64,000 bases of DNA from Agelaius tricolor. Its lineage: Eukaryota > Chordata > Aves > Passeriformes > Icteridae. A program made the translations under genes and the position numbers. Every line of letters begins with the position of its first letter. Position 1 is the first letter of the stretch. Below, piece by piece: positions 51,001 to 59,700 of this stretch. The stretch lies in assembly GCA_023055355.1 (NCBI GenBank), contig JALJCS010000004.1:25332744-25396743 (forward strand). Reading direction: 5' to 3'. The notes below the pieces were generated by a model. The model saw only the letters and a program-made list of their open reading frames with translations, was not told where the DNA came from and made no database searches.

Positions 51001-54000
51001 TTTTTAATCTCGGACACTTTTATACTGAGGGAAATTTGTCATGAAAATGTTAATGCTGAACTTCTTCTGCTACCAAACATAAACCCCTCACTTAATGGTG
51101 GAAAACCTTCACTCTGTTCAGAAGTCTACACATTATTTCCCAGAGATAAGGGTGATGATATCAAATTTTGGCCCTTGAGCTCAGCTCCAGTAACCTTGGG
51201 ACTCCATAACTATCTCAGCACTCTGCTGTATGCTCAAACTATTCTCTGCCACATGTTTTTTCATAAACAGAAGCAACAGTAAGGAAGGGTTTCTATACAG
51301 TTTAATGAATAGACCACATATCTACTATATGAAAAAACAGTTTTCAAATCTCTAGGACACGCTTATCTTTTGCTACATGCAGCCTAACTTTAAAAGAAAG
51401 TGATGGTGAATTTGGAAGATGATGAGAAAAAGAATCACAATTATCTTCTTGCCAAGCCTAGACAGAGCAAAATGGTCTCACTATTACTGTAGTACTCAGC
51501 AATATGTAAAAAGTACAATTCCAGAAAAACACAGAATTTTTTTAGATCAGTATGGGTGAACAAATGAATAAGAGAATTTATAATTTCTTTTACAATTTGA
51601 AAATGTATCCCAGTACAGGAAATAAATACACATTAATTTCAGAAATCTAATTCAGATATTTATTATTACTCTTTTTGAGTTTGCTTGAATCAATATGGAC
51701 ACATATTAACACCTGGATGGAAGATATCTGAGTTATTATCAATCTCTTTGCTAGAAGACAAATGCCACCAGTGCTGGGCAATCAACTCTTACTTGCTGCA
51801 ACAAATAAGAGTTGTATTCTAAGCAAGAGGGCAAAGCCCATAATGCAGTGCCTCTCTAACTATATTTCCATAATCTCTGTATCCAAAGCAGCCAATACCT
51901 AACAAAACCTGGTTCCCCGTAGAAGCTCAAGTGCTGGTAGTGCTCAAGTGCTCAAGAAAAATAGGAGTGGTCAATGGTTCTTCTCTGTACAGGTTTTCTT
52001 GAGTAGTGCTGCATGGCAGATCATCAAAAAAAATAGGGAAACAGAAAGGAAAACATTCTAAAATGATAAAAATAGTTACCCCTCCACCTAATATATAATT
52101 AGTCAAGGAGGTTCACCTTCAAGTGAGTTGAGGCAAAACCCAGTAACATTTAAAGGGGGTCTGTCCTTTTGTGTAAATAACAACAATATCAGAAGTTATA
52201 AAGAGTTAATGTGAATAAAGAGCATGAAAAGTGTAATCTTTTGAGCTTTGGTAGTCTAATTTATAAAATTGTATTTTCCTGGGGTGTATTCTGCCCTTGG
52301 AGTGACCCAGTGCTTGCTGTCAGCATGAGGACATAAAACTGACTTGGGCTTACAACCCCTGTCTGCTTGTGTGACTGGCATGTGTATTTATATCACTAGC
52401 ATAATGTCCTTAGCAAAATCAGAATCAGTTGTTCTGATGAAATGTACTGCTAAACAGCCACTACCTGAAATTTTTGCTATTTAAAACACAAGAATACAGA
52501 ATTTTTCACTAACACTTTCCATTCTTTCATCACAGCTGTGAAGGACTAATGCAAAACATGTTCCCAAAACAAACAACACAAGCACGAACATAACTTTGGC
52601 AAATAAAAGCTGGAAAGAAAGCTGGTTTCCTTTATTTAGCTATATATATTAATGGTGTTTAGGAATGGGCAATTAGTCTTTGGATTTTTTCAAAGCTGAT
52701 GCACCAAGCTCTTTCTATTCATGTGATGCTCTGAAAGTCATCTCATACAGAACTAAAAGATACAAGGCATTATAAGCATTCCTCCCAGGATGAGAAATAT
52801 TTAGGATTAATTTGTTCCAATTTGTTCTAAATGTGTTGCCAGTTTTCATTTGCCAGAAGAATCTACTATATTCCTTCAAGTTGCAGTGAAATTACACGCA
52901 ACAAATAAACTGTACTGACCAAGAAATTGTCTCTCAGAGATGGACATTCTGGTCAAGCCTTGACAGCTTTGAAATACTCCTGTGAATTTATTTGGAAAGC
53001 TTTGATGAGTTTCTTTATCTTGCTCCCACTCTGACTTAGCAGCTTAAAATGCTTGCTTAGCAGAAAAATTAATAATTTAAACCCTTTACTTAATTAACAA
53101 TTGCACGTAGACTAGGAAAAATGAAAAACTATTGCACATTTGAGAGAGTGCTAATTCCAGGACATAAGTTACTATTTTTGATTTATTGCTACTGGCTACC
53201 AAATGCCACACACCTAATTAACTCCCCAGTTCCTATCCCAGAAATTGGAGGTTTCCATGTCTGAATGGGTCATAGTTGGTGGTTGGTGTCTTAAGGCAGG
53301 AAGCATTGCTTGTGTCCTGAAGGGACAGTGGAAAGGTCATGTATGAAACCTAATTTTGTGTGATTTATGAGGTTATTCCCTGTTCCACTCATTAAGGTTC
53401 AGGGTCATCCTGAACAGCACAAGAGTCAAAGGGAGTCCAGAAGAAATTATTTTTACTCACATTGTCACATATTGTGACAACTGCTACTACTATTTGGAAC
53501 TCCAAGATTGCCCTCTAGAACCTACAGAGACAGTTCTCATGAGGGAGGAAAGAAAGCACCTATTGCTCAGAGTCCCCAGATCTCCTGGTACATCTGGCTT
53601 CATGTTTACATTAAAATAACATATTGACAGTCATTTATTTTTTTTAAGTATGGAAAACGATATACTGTGATTAAAATTAGGTTCCTGTCTCTGAAATTTC
53701 ACATTTTGAGGTGAATGCAACTGGCCTCAAACTAACTGGCCATGAAACAACTGGCCATGAAACTAACAAGGTATTAGAATCTGGTCAATTTTTTTTTTTT
53801 AATCCATGGGAATGCAATAGCAAAGTATTGGTTTTCCACTTATTTCAACAGATGCCTTTGCCTATCTTTTCTTCCAGTAGACTTTGCGCACAGTAAACTC
53901 AATAAATGGGGCTACTAAGAGATTGTTCAGAGATAAAGCTAAAATACACAATATCCTATTCTGGTGTTATGTTCAATGCCTTGTGCTGTTTCCTGTCTTC

Positions 54001-55108
54001 ACTAAACAACATCACATATTAAAGTGTCAGACAGAGGAAATTATTTGGACTGTATGACCGCTGTTTGTTATATTAACATCAGTTTTACAAGCACATGAAT
54101 AAAAATATGAAAGAAAGTATGCAGGATGGAAAATTGTATTAGATTTTTTTATCCTACAATATATAAGGTATCAGAAATGGCAATAAGCCAGAAAGGTTGG
54201 GTCTGGAGTTTCCCTTCATATTATTTATCAGAAATCTGTTAATATTTATCACATATACCATGTTTACTGCAGGTAAATTTTTTTCCTCAAGTAGATAGAA
54301 ATAATATTTGCTAGAAATATTTTGCAGATAAAACTTACATAAAGTACAGAATGGAAAAAATGCCAAAGAGTTGTTCTTTTTCCATTGCAAGCTAGTAACT
54401 GGGCAGGAATAAGATCTCAGATGCCTGACTGAATACCCAGAATTCATCTTTGTATCAGACCATTTTATCTCTGTTGGGAAGGGCCTTGCTGGTATTGAGT
54501 ACTTCCTACCTGAAATTCAATTTGCAAGATATCCTTTGTAGGACTGTTACTCTTTCTTATATAGCCCAGGATGCCTCATTTGATTAATCTGTTGCTTTTA
54601 TAGTCAGGGTGGCTGAGACTGTGGGGTACTAAATGTAGTGAATAATCTGTACTCTTGTACGAGCACATGACAACTCTTACTGCTTAAATGGTGAAAATGG
54701 AAGGAAGTTCAACTTCAGGAGCTGGCAGCCTTTTAAGCTGTCCAGACCACTTTTTTATCTCCATGGATTCTTGCTTTATTTTAAAGGGTGTTTCCTTATC
54801 AAGCTCATTGGCTGCTTGCCCAAATTAAAAAAAAACCCCAAAACATTACCATAATTTTTTGACAACAAGGTGAAAATTTCAGTGTAGGTCAAGCCTTCCA
54901 CAGGTTGCTTCTTATCGTCTGGCAGATATAAGTAGGTTGAATTTTTCCATCAATAAAGCAGAAAACATTCAGCCACTTACTTGCTGCTCAGGCAGCGTCG
55001 CAGTGAGTACGAAGCCCCTCCTCCACAGGTGCGCGAGCATTCGCTCCACGAGCCCCAGGCATCCCACAGCGAGTCTCGGTCCTCCTCCGAGCGAGCTGTT
55101 CTGGAGCT
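8941..55108 (-). CDS. ADAMTSL1: ADAMTSL1 (ADAMTS-like 1 / punctin-1), partial: six internal coding exons with introns
   Basis: This entry spans the coding part of the gene in the window, introns included. Six exons (55108-54981, 42566-42521, 32286-32050, 17615-17489, 12103-12029, 9098-8941) have compatible phases and join to 771 nt, 257 codons without a stop. ADAMTSL proteins are secreted extracellular-matrix glycoproteins related to ADAMTS proteases but without the catalytic domain. The order seen here is the last residues before the mature N-terminus, one TSP1 repeat, the cysteine-rich region and the start of the spacer, as in the ADAMTSL1/3 subfamily. Residues such as SSRTARSEEDRD, LDMCISGLCQIVGCDHQLGS and VDFQKFPDKEIL-like stretches match mammalian ADAMTSL1 as I recall it better than ADAMTSL3. 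The signal-peptide exon should lie to the right of the window and the TSR-rich exons to the left. Exon numbers follow the human gene and are an assumption. Confidence 0.95.
9099..12028. other. ADAMTSL1: Intron between ADAMTSL1 exons 6 and 7 (2.9 kb)
   Basis: This is the shortest complete intron in the window. It contains a short A-rich stretch near 9160, a perfect 11-bp inverted repeat at 9424-9450 and an imperfect TG-rich patch around 11555-11610. I recognise no transposable element or additional exon. The 118-codon frame at 12003-11647 lacks homology that I can see. Confidence 0.85.
9424..9450. repeat. Perfect 11-bp inverted repeat
   Basis: AGTCACGCTCC (9424-9434) and GGAGCGTGACT (9440-9450) are exact reverse complements separated by the five bases tatgt. 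The stem contains CpGs on both arms, unusual in this AT-rich intron. It lies about 325 bp upstream of exon 7 in transcript order. Confidence 0.9.
12029..12103 (-). CDS. ADAMTSL1: ADAMTSL1 coding exon 6 (spacer domain, first strands)
   Basis: The 75-nt exon lies between acceptor attcccacag|TGG and donor TTTAT|gtaagt. It is phase 1 on both sides: two bases complete a leucine codon, 24 codons follow, and one base begins a tyrosine codon finished by exon 7. It encodes DDTVVAIPYGSRQIRLVLKG and PDHL, the beginning of the ADAMTS spacer (beta-sandwich) domain. The exon has no start codon and is too short for an ORF listing; it was found from the spacer motif and confirmed by phase. The 118-codon open frame immediately downstream (12003-11647) begins inside the intron and is not part of the gene. 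Confidence 0.95.
12104..17488. other. ADAMTSL1: Intron between ADAMTSL1 exons 5 and 6 (5.4 kb)
   Basis: Mostly unique AT-rich sequence. The notable item is the 90-bp TTCCC microsatellite at 16331-16420. A somewhat GC-richer patch at about 17030-17350 is open on both strands (113 and 106 codons), but neither frame has a recognisable motif, and I do not call a gene. Confidence 0.85.
16331..16420. repeat. (TTCCC)18 microsatellite
   Basis: Ninety bases of perfect TTCCC repeat on the plus strand, so the ADAMTSL1 transcript carries (GGGAA)18. The tract is about 1.07 kb downstream of exon 5. The open frames across it on both strands are low-complexity artefacts. Confidence 0.98.
17489..17615 (-). 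CDS. ADAMTSL1: ADAMTSL1 coding exon 5 (cysteine-rich region to spacer junction)
   Basis: The 127-nt exon follows acceptor tcttgccag|ATT and ends at donor AGTAAAC|gtaagc. It starts in phase 0 and ends after the first base of a leucine codon. The 42 residues begin IVGCDHQLGSAVKEDNCGVC, continue NGDGSTCRLVRGQYKSQ and end LSASK. The C-G-V-C-N-G-D-G-S-T-C cluster is the invariant end of the ADAMTS-family cysteine-rich domain. QYKSQ begins the spacer. A competing donor a few bases earlier (GCAA|gtaaac) was rejected, because the later donor keeps the same length as mammalian ADAMTSL1 and gives K-L-D-D after splicing to exon 6. Confidence 0.96.
20321..20428. repeat. Pyrimidine tract with a (CTTCTC)n core
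   Basis: About 108 bases of nearly pure C/T on the plus strand, with a regular hexamer CTTCTC array at about 20339-20390 that decays to ctcctcctcc and cttcctcttccc. The transcript strand is the purine strand (GAGAAG)n. The 62-codon proline/serine-rich frame here is a repeat artefact. Confidence 0.95.
20952..21017. repeat. 33-bp tandem duplication
   Basis: Two adjacent 33-bp units (20952-20984 and 20985-21017) share the form agaaaagtagWctgcagaac followed by taSaaaagtcgcc. They differ at two of 33 positions. The unit contains ctgcag and an agtcgcc end with a CpG. I do not recognise a repeat family. Confidence 0.92.
26441..26690. repeat. GGAA / GGCGGAAGT compound minisatellite
   Basis: About 250 bases built from GGAAG and the 9-bp unit GGCGGAAGT. 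Sixteen CGGAA occurrences lie between 26462 and 26640, and nine of them are CGGAAGT. A pure (GGAA)n tail follows to 26690. Long open frames on both strands (157 codons minus, 138 codons plus) come from the array having a period divisible by three, and are not genes. Confidence 0.96.
26848..27366 (+). mobile_element. Avian ERV LTR-like element
   Basis: The segment from ctgttcctgaaggactgtac to catccagccaggatcaaccc matches a dispersed avian repeat that I recognise. It includes ccctgtggaaagcgacccac, gggagagatcccacactgaa, a polyadenylation-like ggcaataaattcaactcatt, and a terminal ggtgggtacctggcatcc block. I believe it is an LTR, probably ERVL-related, but I could not find matching target-site duplications. 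The ends (especially the left one) and the orientation are therefore uncertain. The 79-codon frame inside it is not a gene. Confidence 0.65.
28933..29675 (-). mobile_element. CR1 LINE fragment (about 740 bp)
   Basis: It begins on the plus strand with tatagaatcatagaatatgc and tgagttggaaaggatccatc, the reverse-complemented CR1 3' terminus. It extends through the 3' UTR into the region just downstream of ORF2 (ctcagagcagagcaggacaa, cccctcccttgcccagctgt). The 181-codon frame at 29214-29759 and other open frames here are non-coding shadows of this element. It is in the sense orientation relative to ADAMTSL1. Confidence 0.92.
31069..31109. repeat. C-run followed by poly-A run
   Basis: A run of nine to ten C with a short gccccggc interval is followed by a run of about 20 A. 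It is a homopolymer junction prone to sequencing and assembly length errors. No flanking element was recognised. Confidence 0.85.
31376..31437. repeat. 12-bp tandem array containing POU octamers
   Basis: The unit attaggatgcaa has exact ATGCAAAT octamers at 31382-31389, 31394-31401 and 31406-31413, all 12 bp apart. A degenerate copy ATGCAAGT lies at 31430-31437. In transcript orientation this is ATTTGCAT, the classical octamer. It sits about 640 bp downstream of exon 4. Confidence 0.93.
32050..32286 (-). CDS. ADAMTSL1: ADAMTSL1 coding exon 4 (end of TSP1 repeat 1 and cysteine-rich region)
   Basis: The 237-nt exon (acceptor ttttctgcag|GAC, donor TGCCAA|gtaagg) is in phase 0 at both ends and encodes 79 residues. 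DCPPEAGDFRAQQCSAHND carries the last cysteine of TSP1 repeat 1 and opens the cysteine-rich region. YEWLPISNDPENPCSLKCQA and VVELAPKVLDGTRCYTES follow, and the exon closes with LDMCISGLCQ. These are hallmark motifs of the ADAMTS/ADAMTSL cysteine-rich domain, which in ADAMTS proteases mediates substrate and matrix binding. Because the exon is symmetric (0-0), it could be skipped without a frameshift, although that would remove most of the domain. Reading through the donor adds 12 residues before a stop. Confidence 0.97.
39708..39741. repeat. Perfect 13-bp inverted repeat
   Basis: TTTGCTACAGAGC (39708-39720) and GCTCTGTAGCAAA (39729-39741) are exact reverse complements around the 8-base loop ttaattat. 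The stem is too short for a canonical microRNA precursor. No flanking transposon was recognised. Confidence 0.9.
41212..41259. repeat. Poly-T-rich tract
   Basis: A T-rich run ending in about 24 consecutive T on the plus strand (poly-A in the gene's transcript orientation). No retrocopy, target-site duplication or recognisable SINE/LINE was seen next to it. Confidence 0.85.
41489..41572 (-). mobile_element. Short CR1 3'-end remnant
   Basis: The plus strand reads aatcacagaattacagaata and then ttggaaggggctcacaggga, like the reverse complement of the CR1 terminus. The match fades after about 80 bp, so this is a small, old remnant. Confidence 0.6.
42521..42566 (-). CDS. ADAMTSL1: ADAMTSL1 coding exon 3 (46 nt, middle of TSP1 repeat 1)
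   Basis: This short exon lies between acceptor gacacag|G and donor AATGTG|gtaagtg. Its first base completes the lysine codon begun in exon 2, then it encodes TCEGRNIRYRTCSNV and ends in phase 0. The residues are cysteines 4 and 5 of TSP1 repeat 1 and the conserved G-R-N-I-R-Y-R-T-C core of ADAMTSL proteins. The exon is too short to give a listed ORF and was found by looking for the missing middle of the repeat. Introns of 12.4 kb (upstream) and 10.2 kb (downstream) flank it. Skipping it would remove 46 nt and shift the reading frame, so correct inclusion is needed for a functional product. Confidence 0.95.
43025..43255 (-). mobile_element. CR1 LINE 3' fragment
   Basis: The plus strand reads tgaaggggccatctacttcc, then cactgccattgacagggaca, cctggccttgaacactttca and cctgaccactctcaggtt. 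This is the reverse-complemented CR1 3' UTR. A poly-A run (about 43197-43213) interrupts it before the text continues with tgacttaaacctcctctcat. The copy is diverged and 5'-truncated. Confidence 0.85.
46602..47035 (+). mobile_element. Solo LTR (endogenous retrovirus), TGATGCC...GGCATCA family
   Basis: The 434-bp element begins TGATGCCTTAAG and ends CTAAAGGCATCA. Perfect 4-bp direct repeats caca (46598-46601 and 47036-47039) flank it, suggesting an ERV1-type integration. It contains TATAAAA at 46870-46876 and AATAAA at 46972-46977, the usual LTR spacing. Its termini resemble those of the LTR at 2601-3097, but the interiors differ clearly, so the two are probably related subfamilies. No internal retroviral sequence is present. 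It lies antisense to ADAMTSL1. Confidence 0.82.
47488..47869 (+). mobile_element. CR1 LINE fragment covering the end of ORF2
   Basis: The sequence gaggctcaacaaggccaagc, then gttggggatactggtggatg, ctgggctgcatagagggga and tgtgctctcatgagacccca, matches the sense strand of the CR1 reverse-transcriptase ORF C-terminal region. It ends in cacctctcctatgaagaaag. Frameshifts and stops make it non-coding. It is 3'-truncated, since the usual 3' UTR does not follow. Confidence 0.88.
47885..48018 (+). mobile_element. CR1 LINE fragment, more 5' part of ORF2
   Basis: The sequence cagatgggttcacaagggga, aagtcatgtttaactaaatt and ttcagcaaagcttttgatac corresponds to a CR1 ORF2 segment that normally lies upstream of the segment at 47488-47869. 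Both are on the plus strand, but their order is reversed. This points to separate insertions or a rearrangement. It is diverged and non-coding. Confidence 0.72.
54981..55108 (-). CDS. ADAMTSL1: ADAMTSL1 coding exon 2 (start of TSP1 repeat 1)
   Basis: The 128-nt exon has acceptor ctcctcag|AGC and donor AGCAA|gtaagt, starts in phase 0 and ends two bases into a lysine codon. It encodes 42 residues: SSRTARSEEDRDSL, the tail of the signal-peptide/propeptide region, then WDAWGSWSECSRTCGGG and SYSLRRCLSS, the first half of a thrombospondin type 1 repeat. WDAWGSW is a W-x-x-W-x-x-W C-mannosylation motif. CSRTCG fits the CSx(S/T)CG consensus for POFUT2 O-fucosylation. Both modifications are known for punctin-1 TSRs. 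There is no start codon here: the upstream exon with the signal peptide is outside the window. An upstream ATG (near 55159) opens the same frame but runs through the polypyrimidine tract, so it is intron. By hand count the exon is 65% GC with 11 CpGs, unlike its AT-rich surroundings. Confidence 0.96.
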
Positions 55109-56171
55109 CTGAGGAGAGGGAAAAGGGAAAAAAAAAAAAAAGAAATCAGGAAAGAACATATAAGCATCAAAACTTCTGCTGCTAGTTTAACTATTCTTTT
55201 TGATGGATATCATTTTGGTTATTAAAAGTACTGAATAAATTGAATAAATCTGTTCCTCTCTGGCATGCCTACTGGTTGACAACAGTTCCTTAGTAGGGAA
55301 TGTGTATGAATTCACTTTCATCTTTTGAATATCCTACTTCATCTCAGTTTGAGGCTAGTGAAGACTGCTCTAAGACAGCTCTTTGAACAACAGTGAAACA
55401 AAGGATCTTTTCTGATTAAGAAATGGAGTATTATAGACATCAGACATTGTGCTCTGAAGTTATGCTGCTGTGTTAGAAGCTATGAAAAGGCATATTGAAA
55501 GGAACCCTCCAAAATGATCCTAAGGAAAAAGTGAAACACAACATAGTGAATCAATGTGCTAAAAAGGCATTCTATATAATAACTTTCATGCACTTACCAT
55601 AGGGAATTTGAACTATCATCGCGTCTCTGTCTAAAGGTCTATGAAACTTGCTGGACAAAGTTTCCCTAACTGTTTCATCCCTACTGTTTGCTAGTTTAAA
55701 GAATAAAATGCACATTCCCAGAAAAGCAGAAGTTACCAACATCAGTTGGTAATAAGCAACTATCAGTTGGTCATAAGCATATATGTCATAAACATATAGC
55801 AGTATATGTCTCAAATAAAGCAGTCATACCTATATTCAGCATTTCATTTTCGTTCATGCAAATGCACCGCAGAAACATAGATTCATAAGGACACGAATAA
55901 TTTAACCATATAGATAGATATTGTCCTTAGTGGGCAATGTGGTTTTGCTGGAAAAACTGACTAATCTAGCAAAGTTGCACCAAAAATGCCTGTGTCTGAT
56001 GGAGATAGGCAGTGTTCTCCTTCAAAACTTTACTTGTGCTATGAGCCAGCGCCTGGTGAATAGCAGTTCTAACTGCACTTGAAATTAATGGGAGAGAAAA
56101 ACAAGGACATGAGTGAGACTTTAAAGGTACACTTTAACAGAAAAACATGGCCCATGTTACAGCAGTCAGCT

Positions 56172-56790
56172 TTAGCTTTCATAGCATCACAGAAGATACT
56201 GTGTTGGAAAACACCCATCAGAATCATCAATCCCAACTCCTGGCCCTGCACTGGCCACCCCAAGAGTCACACCATGTGCCTGAGAGCACTGTCCAAACAC
56301 TTCTTGAACTCTGTCAGGCTGGTGCTGGGACCACTTCCCTAGGAAGCCTCTTAGTGTGTTCAATTATCCTCTCAGTGAAAACCTCTTCCGGATATCCAGT
56401 CCAAATCTCCTCCTCCTCCTCCTCACAGCCTCAAGCCATTCCCTCACGTGCTGTCAGAGCACAGAGAAGAAATCAGCGCCCGCCCTCCCCTGCCCCTCAC
56501 AAGGAAGTTGTAACTGCAATGAGGTCTCCCCTCAGTTCCCTCTTCTCCAGGCTGAACAGACCAAGTGACCTCAGCTGCTCCTCACATGGCTTCTCTTCAA
56601 GGCCCTTCACCATCTTTGTTGTACTCTTTTGGAGCTCTCTAACAGTTTAATGTCTTTCTCATATTGTGGCACCCAAAAACTGCCCTCAGCACTCAAGGTG
56701 AGACCACTCCAGCTCAGAGCAGAGCAGGAAAATCCCCTCCCTTGCCCAGCTGACAATGCTGTGCCATCAGCCAGAACCTCCTGTTTGTTG
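56172..56790 (-). mobile_element. CR1 LINE fragment (about 620 bp)
   Basis: It starts on the plus strand with ttcatagcatcacagaagat and reads the reverse complement of the CR1 3' UTR. It includes ccctgcactggccaccccaa, the cctcagttccctcttctcca and ggctgaacagaccaagtgac blocks, and agctcagagcagagcaggaa near its other end. A short CTC expansion (ctcctcctcctcctcctc) interrupts it. The 167-codon frame within it is not a gene. It is in sense orientation with ADAMTSL1. Confidence 0.9.
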
Positions 56791-59700
56791 GCAACAATAA
56801 GGGATTATTTCAGACACAGAGATAACTCAACACTGAAATAATTTCACCTTCAGTAAAGCTGAGTAGTAGTAATGAAATATGGTGAAATATACCAGCCCTG
56901 AATAATTTTATTCATGAGTAAAAAAGAAAATTAATTCAGTCTGTGAGAGATAATCTGGGGCCTGTCTAATGAGTGTGTAACAATTATTTGACACACTCAT
57001 TTTATCTTAGCTTTATTAAAAAAAGAAAACAACCAAAAAACCCCACAGCAATTGCAAGGGTAAATATAAAACTTAAAAGTTTCATAAGAAATCAGATTCT
57101 GATTATGACTATATGTGACTCAGTCTCTAGATTTACATTGGAGACAGAAGACATGACAACTTACTGAGGTTATTTCACCCGACTGCTTTTTGAAGAGTAA
57201 TTTTTATGAAGTAAAAACGAGTATTTACAGTTTTATTCTCTTAAAATAAAAATACATGTTGGTGCTTCCAGTTTATAGCAAAAAAAATACTTCAAACTGC
57301 AGATGAGTGCATGACCTGATCATTCACCCTTGGCTGAAAGCTCAAAGACATAATTTGAGAGGGTTACAAGGTAAACTCATGTGAACCAAGTACTCTTACT
57401 CCACCATAGGCATCAGCACAGCTAGACATTCTGTGGGTCCAAGTTCTTCTGACATAAACTGTGATCCCACCCAAAGGAGATCTGTGAGCCTATTACTTGC
57501 ATTCCAAAATTTGCTTTAAGACCTATATATTCCCAGAAAACATGTGATCTCAACCTGGAACAGGCTTCAAGTTTTCTTTTAACAAGTGGAATAAACATAA
57601 TTCATCTCAACACCACCCATGTTTAATGTTAAAGAAAGTAGAGTGTTTTCCTTCCTGTGAGTAAAAATTGAGCTTGAAGTTCTGGCAGTACCCAAAAAGT
57701 CGTTTCAAATCAGAAAACAACTGTCCATTACAGATTTATTCCAGCTTTGAAGGAGATATACACAATTACTAGCTAAGAATTCATTGTCTAGCATAGATTT
57801 TTCAAAAGTAGTTTCTACAGGTAGTTAATAATTGCTACCCACTTTTGTCAAAATGAACTAAAGATCTTAATTTAAAGTAGCAGTCAAGAGTACCACAATG
57901 GAAGAACTCCTACAAAACTTCTTTAAAGCCCTGAAGTTCCTGTCATAAATAGTAAAGACAAGGAAAAAAAAAAGGGGGGGGGGGAGTATATGTCCTTAAA
58001 GTTGAAAAGAGTAAAGCTGGCACCACCTGAATCTTTCTTTTAGTAACAGTTCCATCACAGAAAAAGTCTTCTACTCTGCCAGAGGTACTCCAGATTGGTG
58101 GTTCTCAAAATGCCAGAGTATGTCAAAGAAGGAAAATGCAGTCATCAAGGCTCATTATGCCCTGTTGCTGGTACCAGACCTTTCTTATCCCTTCTGTCAA
58201 TTCTAGGTGGATGTCAGCCTGAGCTTCCCAGAAAAAATCCATTTCTATGTTGAGACGAAACTCAGGATGCCTTGACATCAAAAGTATCAAGTCAGAAATG
58301 CCACCCTTAAGCAATTTGCTTATTGATGACCTATATAAACAAATAAATCTGCTAGCACTAATCAAAACCAGATCTTCCTTAATCCCTTACTATCTTAGTA
58401 TACACATCTTAATCTGATGGTGATTCTGCATCTACCACCCCACTCCCAAAGAGCTGTCTAATGAGAAATACGAAGAACAGCTTGTGCTATTGGACCAGAA
58501 AGCAAAAAGGAGCCTGTGTAAAAAATGAAATCACTCTCAGTAGATAAGAGTACTCAGGTGAAGACACTTACAGAAGTAAAAAAAAAAAGTTTTAAATTAC
58601 AAGTCAAACAAAGGAATTTTCATAATACAAACAAAATGAATCTGACATAATCAGATAAGACTAATAGAGATAGATCTCCAACTTGATTCTTCAAAAAAAT
58701 CCAGCTTCAGTGTTTAATAGTAATTTCTGAATTTATTAAAGAGTTGTCAGGCATTCATGTTATATTCAGTGGTGCTTCCTACCCTTTCTGCTTACAGTAC
58801 ACAGAATTCATTTAGACTATTCTGGAATACAAGTGTCACACATCCTTAAATCACAACAGCTACCTGGACATCTAGGAGTGGAATGCCTGATAAGAACCAG
58901 GTTTCTTTTAAAAGTGTAAGTGTGCACATTTGTGTAGGTGCATAGAGGGAGAAAAATGAAGAGCAGCAAGACCTGTTCATGTCCTGAAGTCTACAAAAGA
59001 AGTTCAACCTTAAGAAAATAAAGCTCAGTCACATATTGGAATTTAAAATTTTGTTTGGAACAGTGCTATCCCTACAGAATCCAGCTATTTGTCAGTGCCA
59101 CACAGAAGACTGTGTGTATAAACACAGATCACATGGTTTACTTTCTCCTCTGGTTCTGAGGCATCCAGTTTTCCTCCTCTTTCAGTAAAAGGCTGCTGGA
59201 GTCCTTTTTTCAAGCACCCAGTGTGTTTCTTAGATTAAACAGCAATACAGACAGTGAAAAATGCAATTAAACTCTTGTTGGACTACAGCATTGATACAGA
59301 ATTTAGTCCAGTTATTTCCCAGATAATATGAACCACTGGTTTGCTTAATAAATTTATATCATCTGGTTCTTATCATATCCCCACTGTTTCAGGGTATGAT
59401 GAAGTGTCAGTGACAATATGCAAGGCTCCTCTGAGGCCACTGCCTAAACTTGCCTTTAGCTACTGTAAAAATCATGCTAGGGACAGAAAACTAGTATTTT
59501 TTCTTCTGTAATGGTCTTTCTGCCCAGACTTTTCAGATAAGTTTAAATGCATCCCTATATGAATTCTTGCCAAGCCACAGATTCTTCTTTGAGTAATCCT
59601 TGAGCATCCTTTGATGTTAGTTTGTCACTGAGATTCTGAGATTAAATATATATTTCACACAGTACTGAAATGCTGTCTGCAGCAAACCAGGAAGAAACTG

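Larger units (their letters stand above)
42567..54980. other. ADAMTSL1: Intron between ADAMTSL1 exons 2 and 3 (12.4 kb)
   Basis: Contains a CR1 3' fragment (about 43025-43255), a solo LTR (46602-47035) and two CR1 pieces in unexpected order (about 47488-47869 and 47885-48018). A possible old LTR-like patch near 52130-52390 has a gaataaag hexamer but no definable ends. The remainder, including 48.0-52.1 kb and 52.4-54.9 kb, is AT-rich with nothing that I can name. Confidence 0.85.

Noticed and set aside
52130..52390. Possible additional LTR with a gaataaag hexamer
   Set aside because: No TG/CA ends, inverted termini or target-site duplication could be defined.
54977..55159. Possible ADAMTSL1 translation start at an ATG upstream of exon 2 in the same frame
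   Set aside because: The intervening residues are encoded by the polypyrimidine tract and the AG acceptor, and the phase-0 start after ctcctcag fits the known signal-peptide exon arrangement.
56079..56841. 167-codon and smaller plus-strand frames
   Set aside because: They are contained in the antisense strand of a CR1 fragment.
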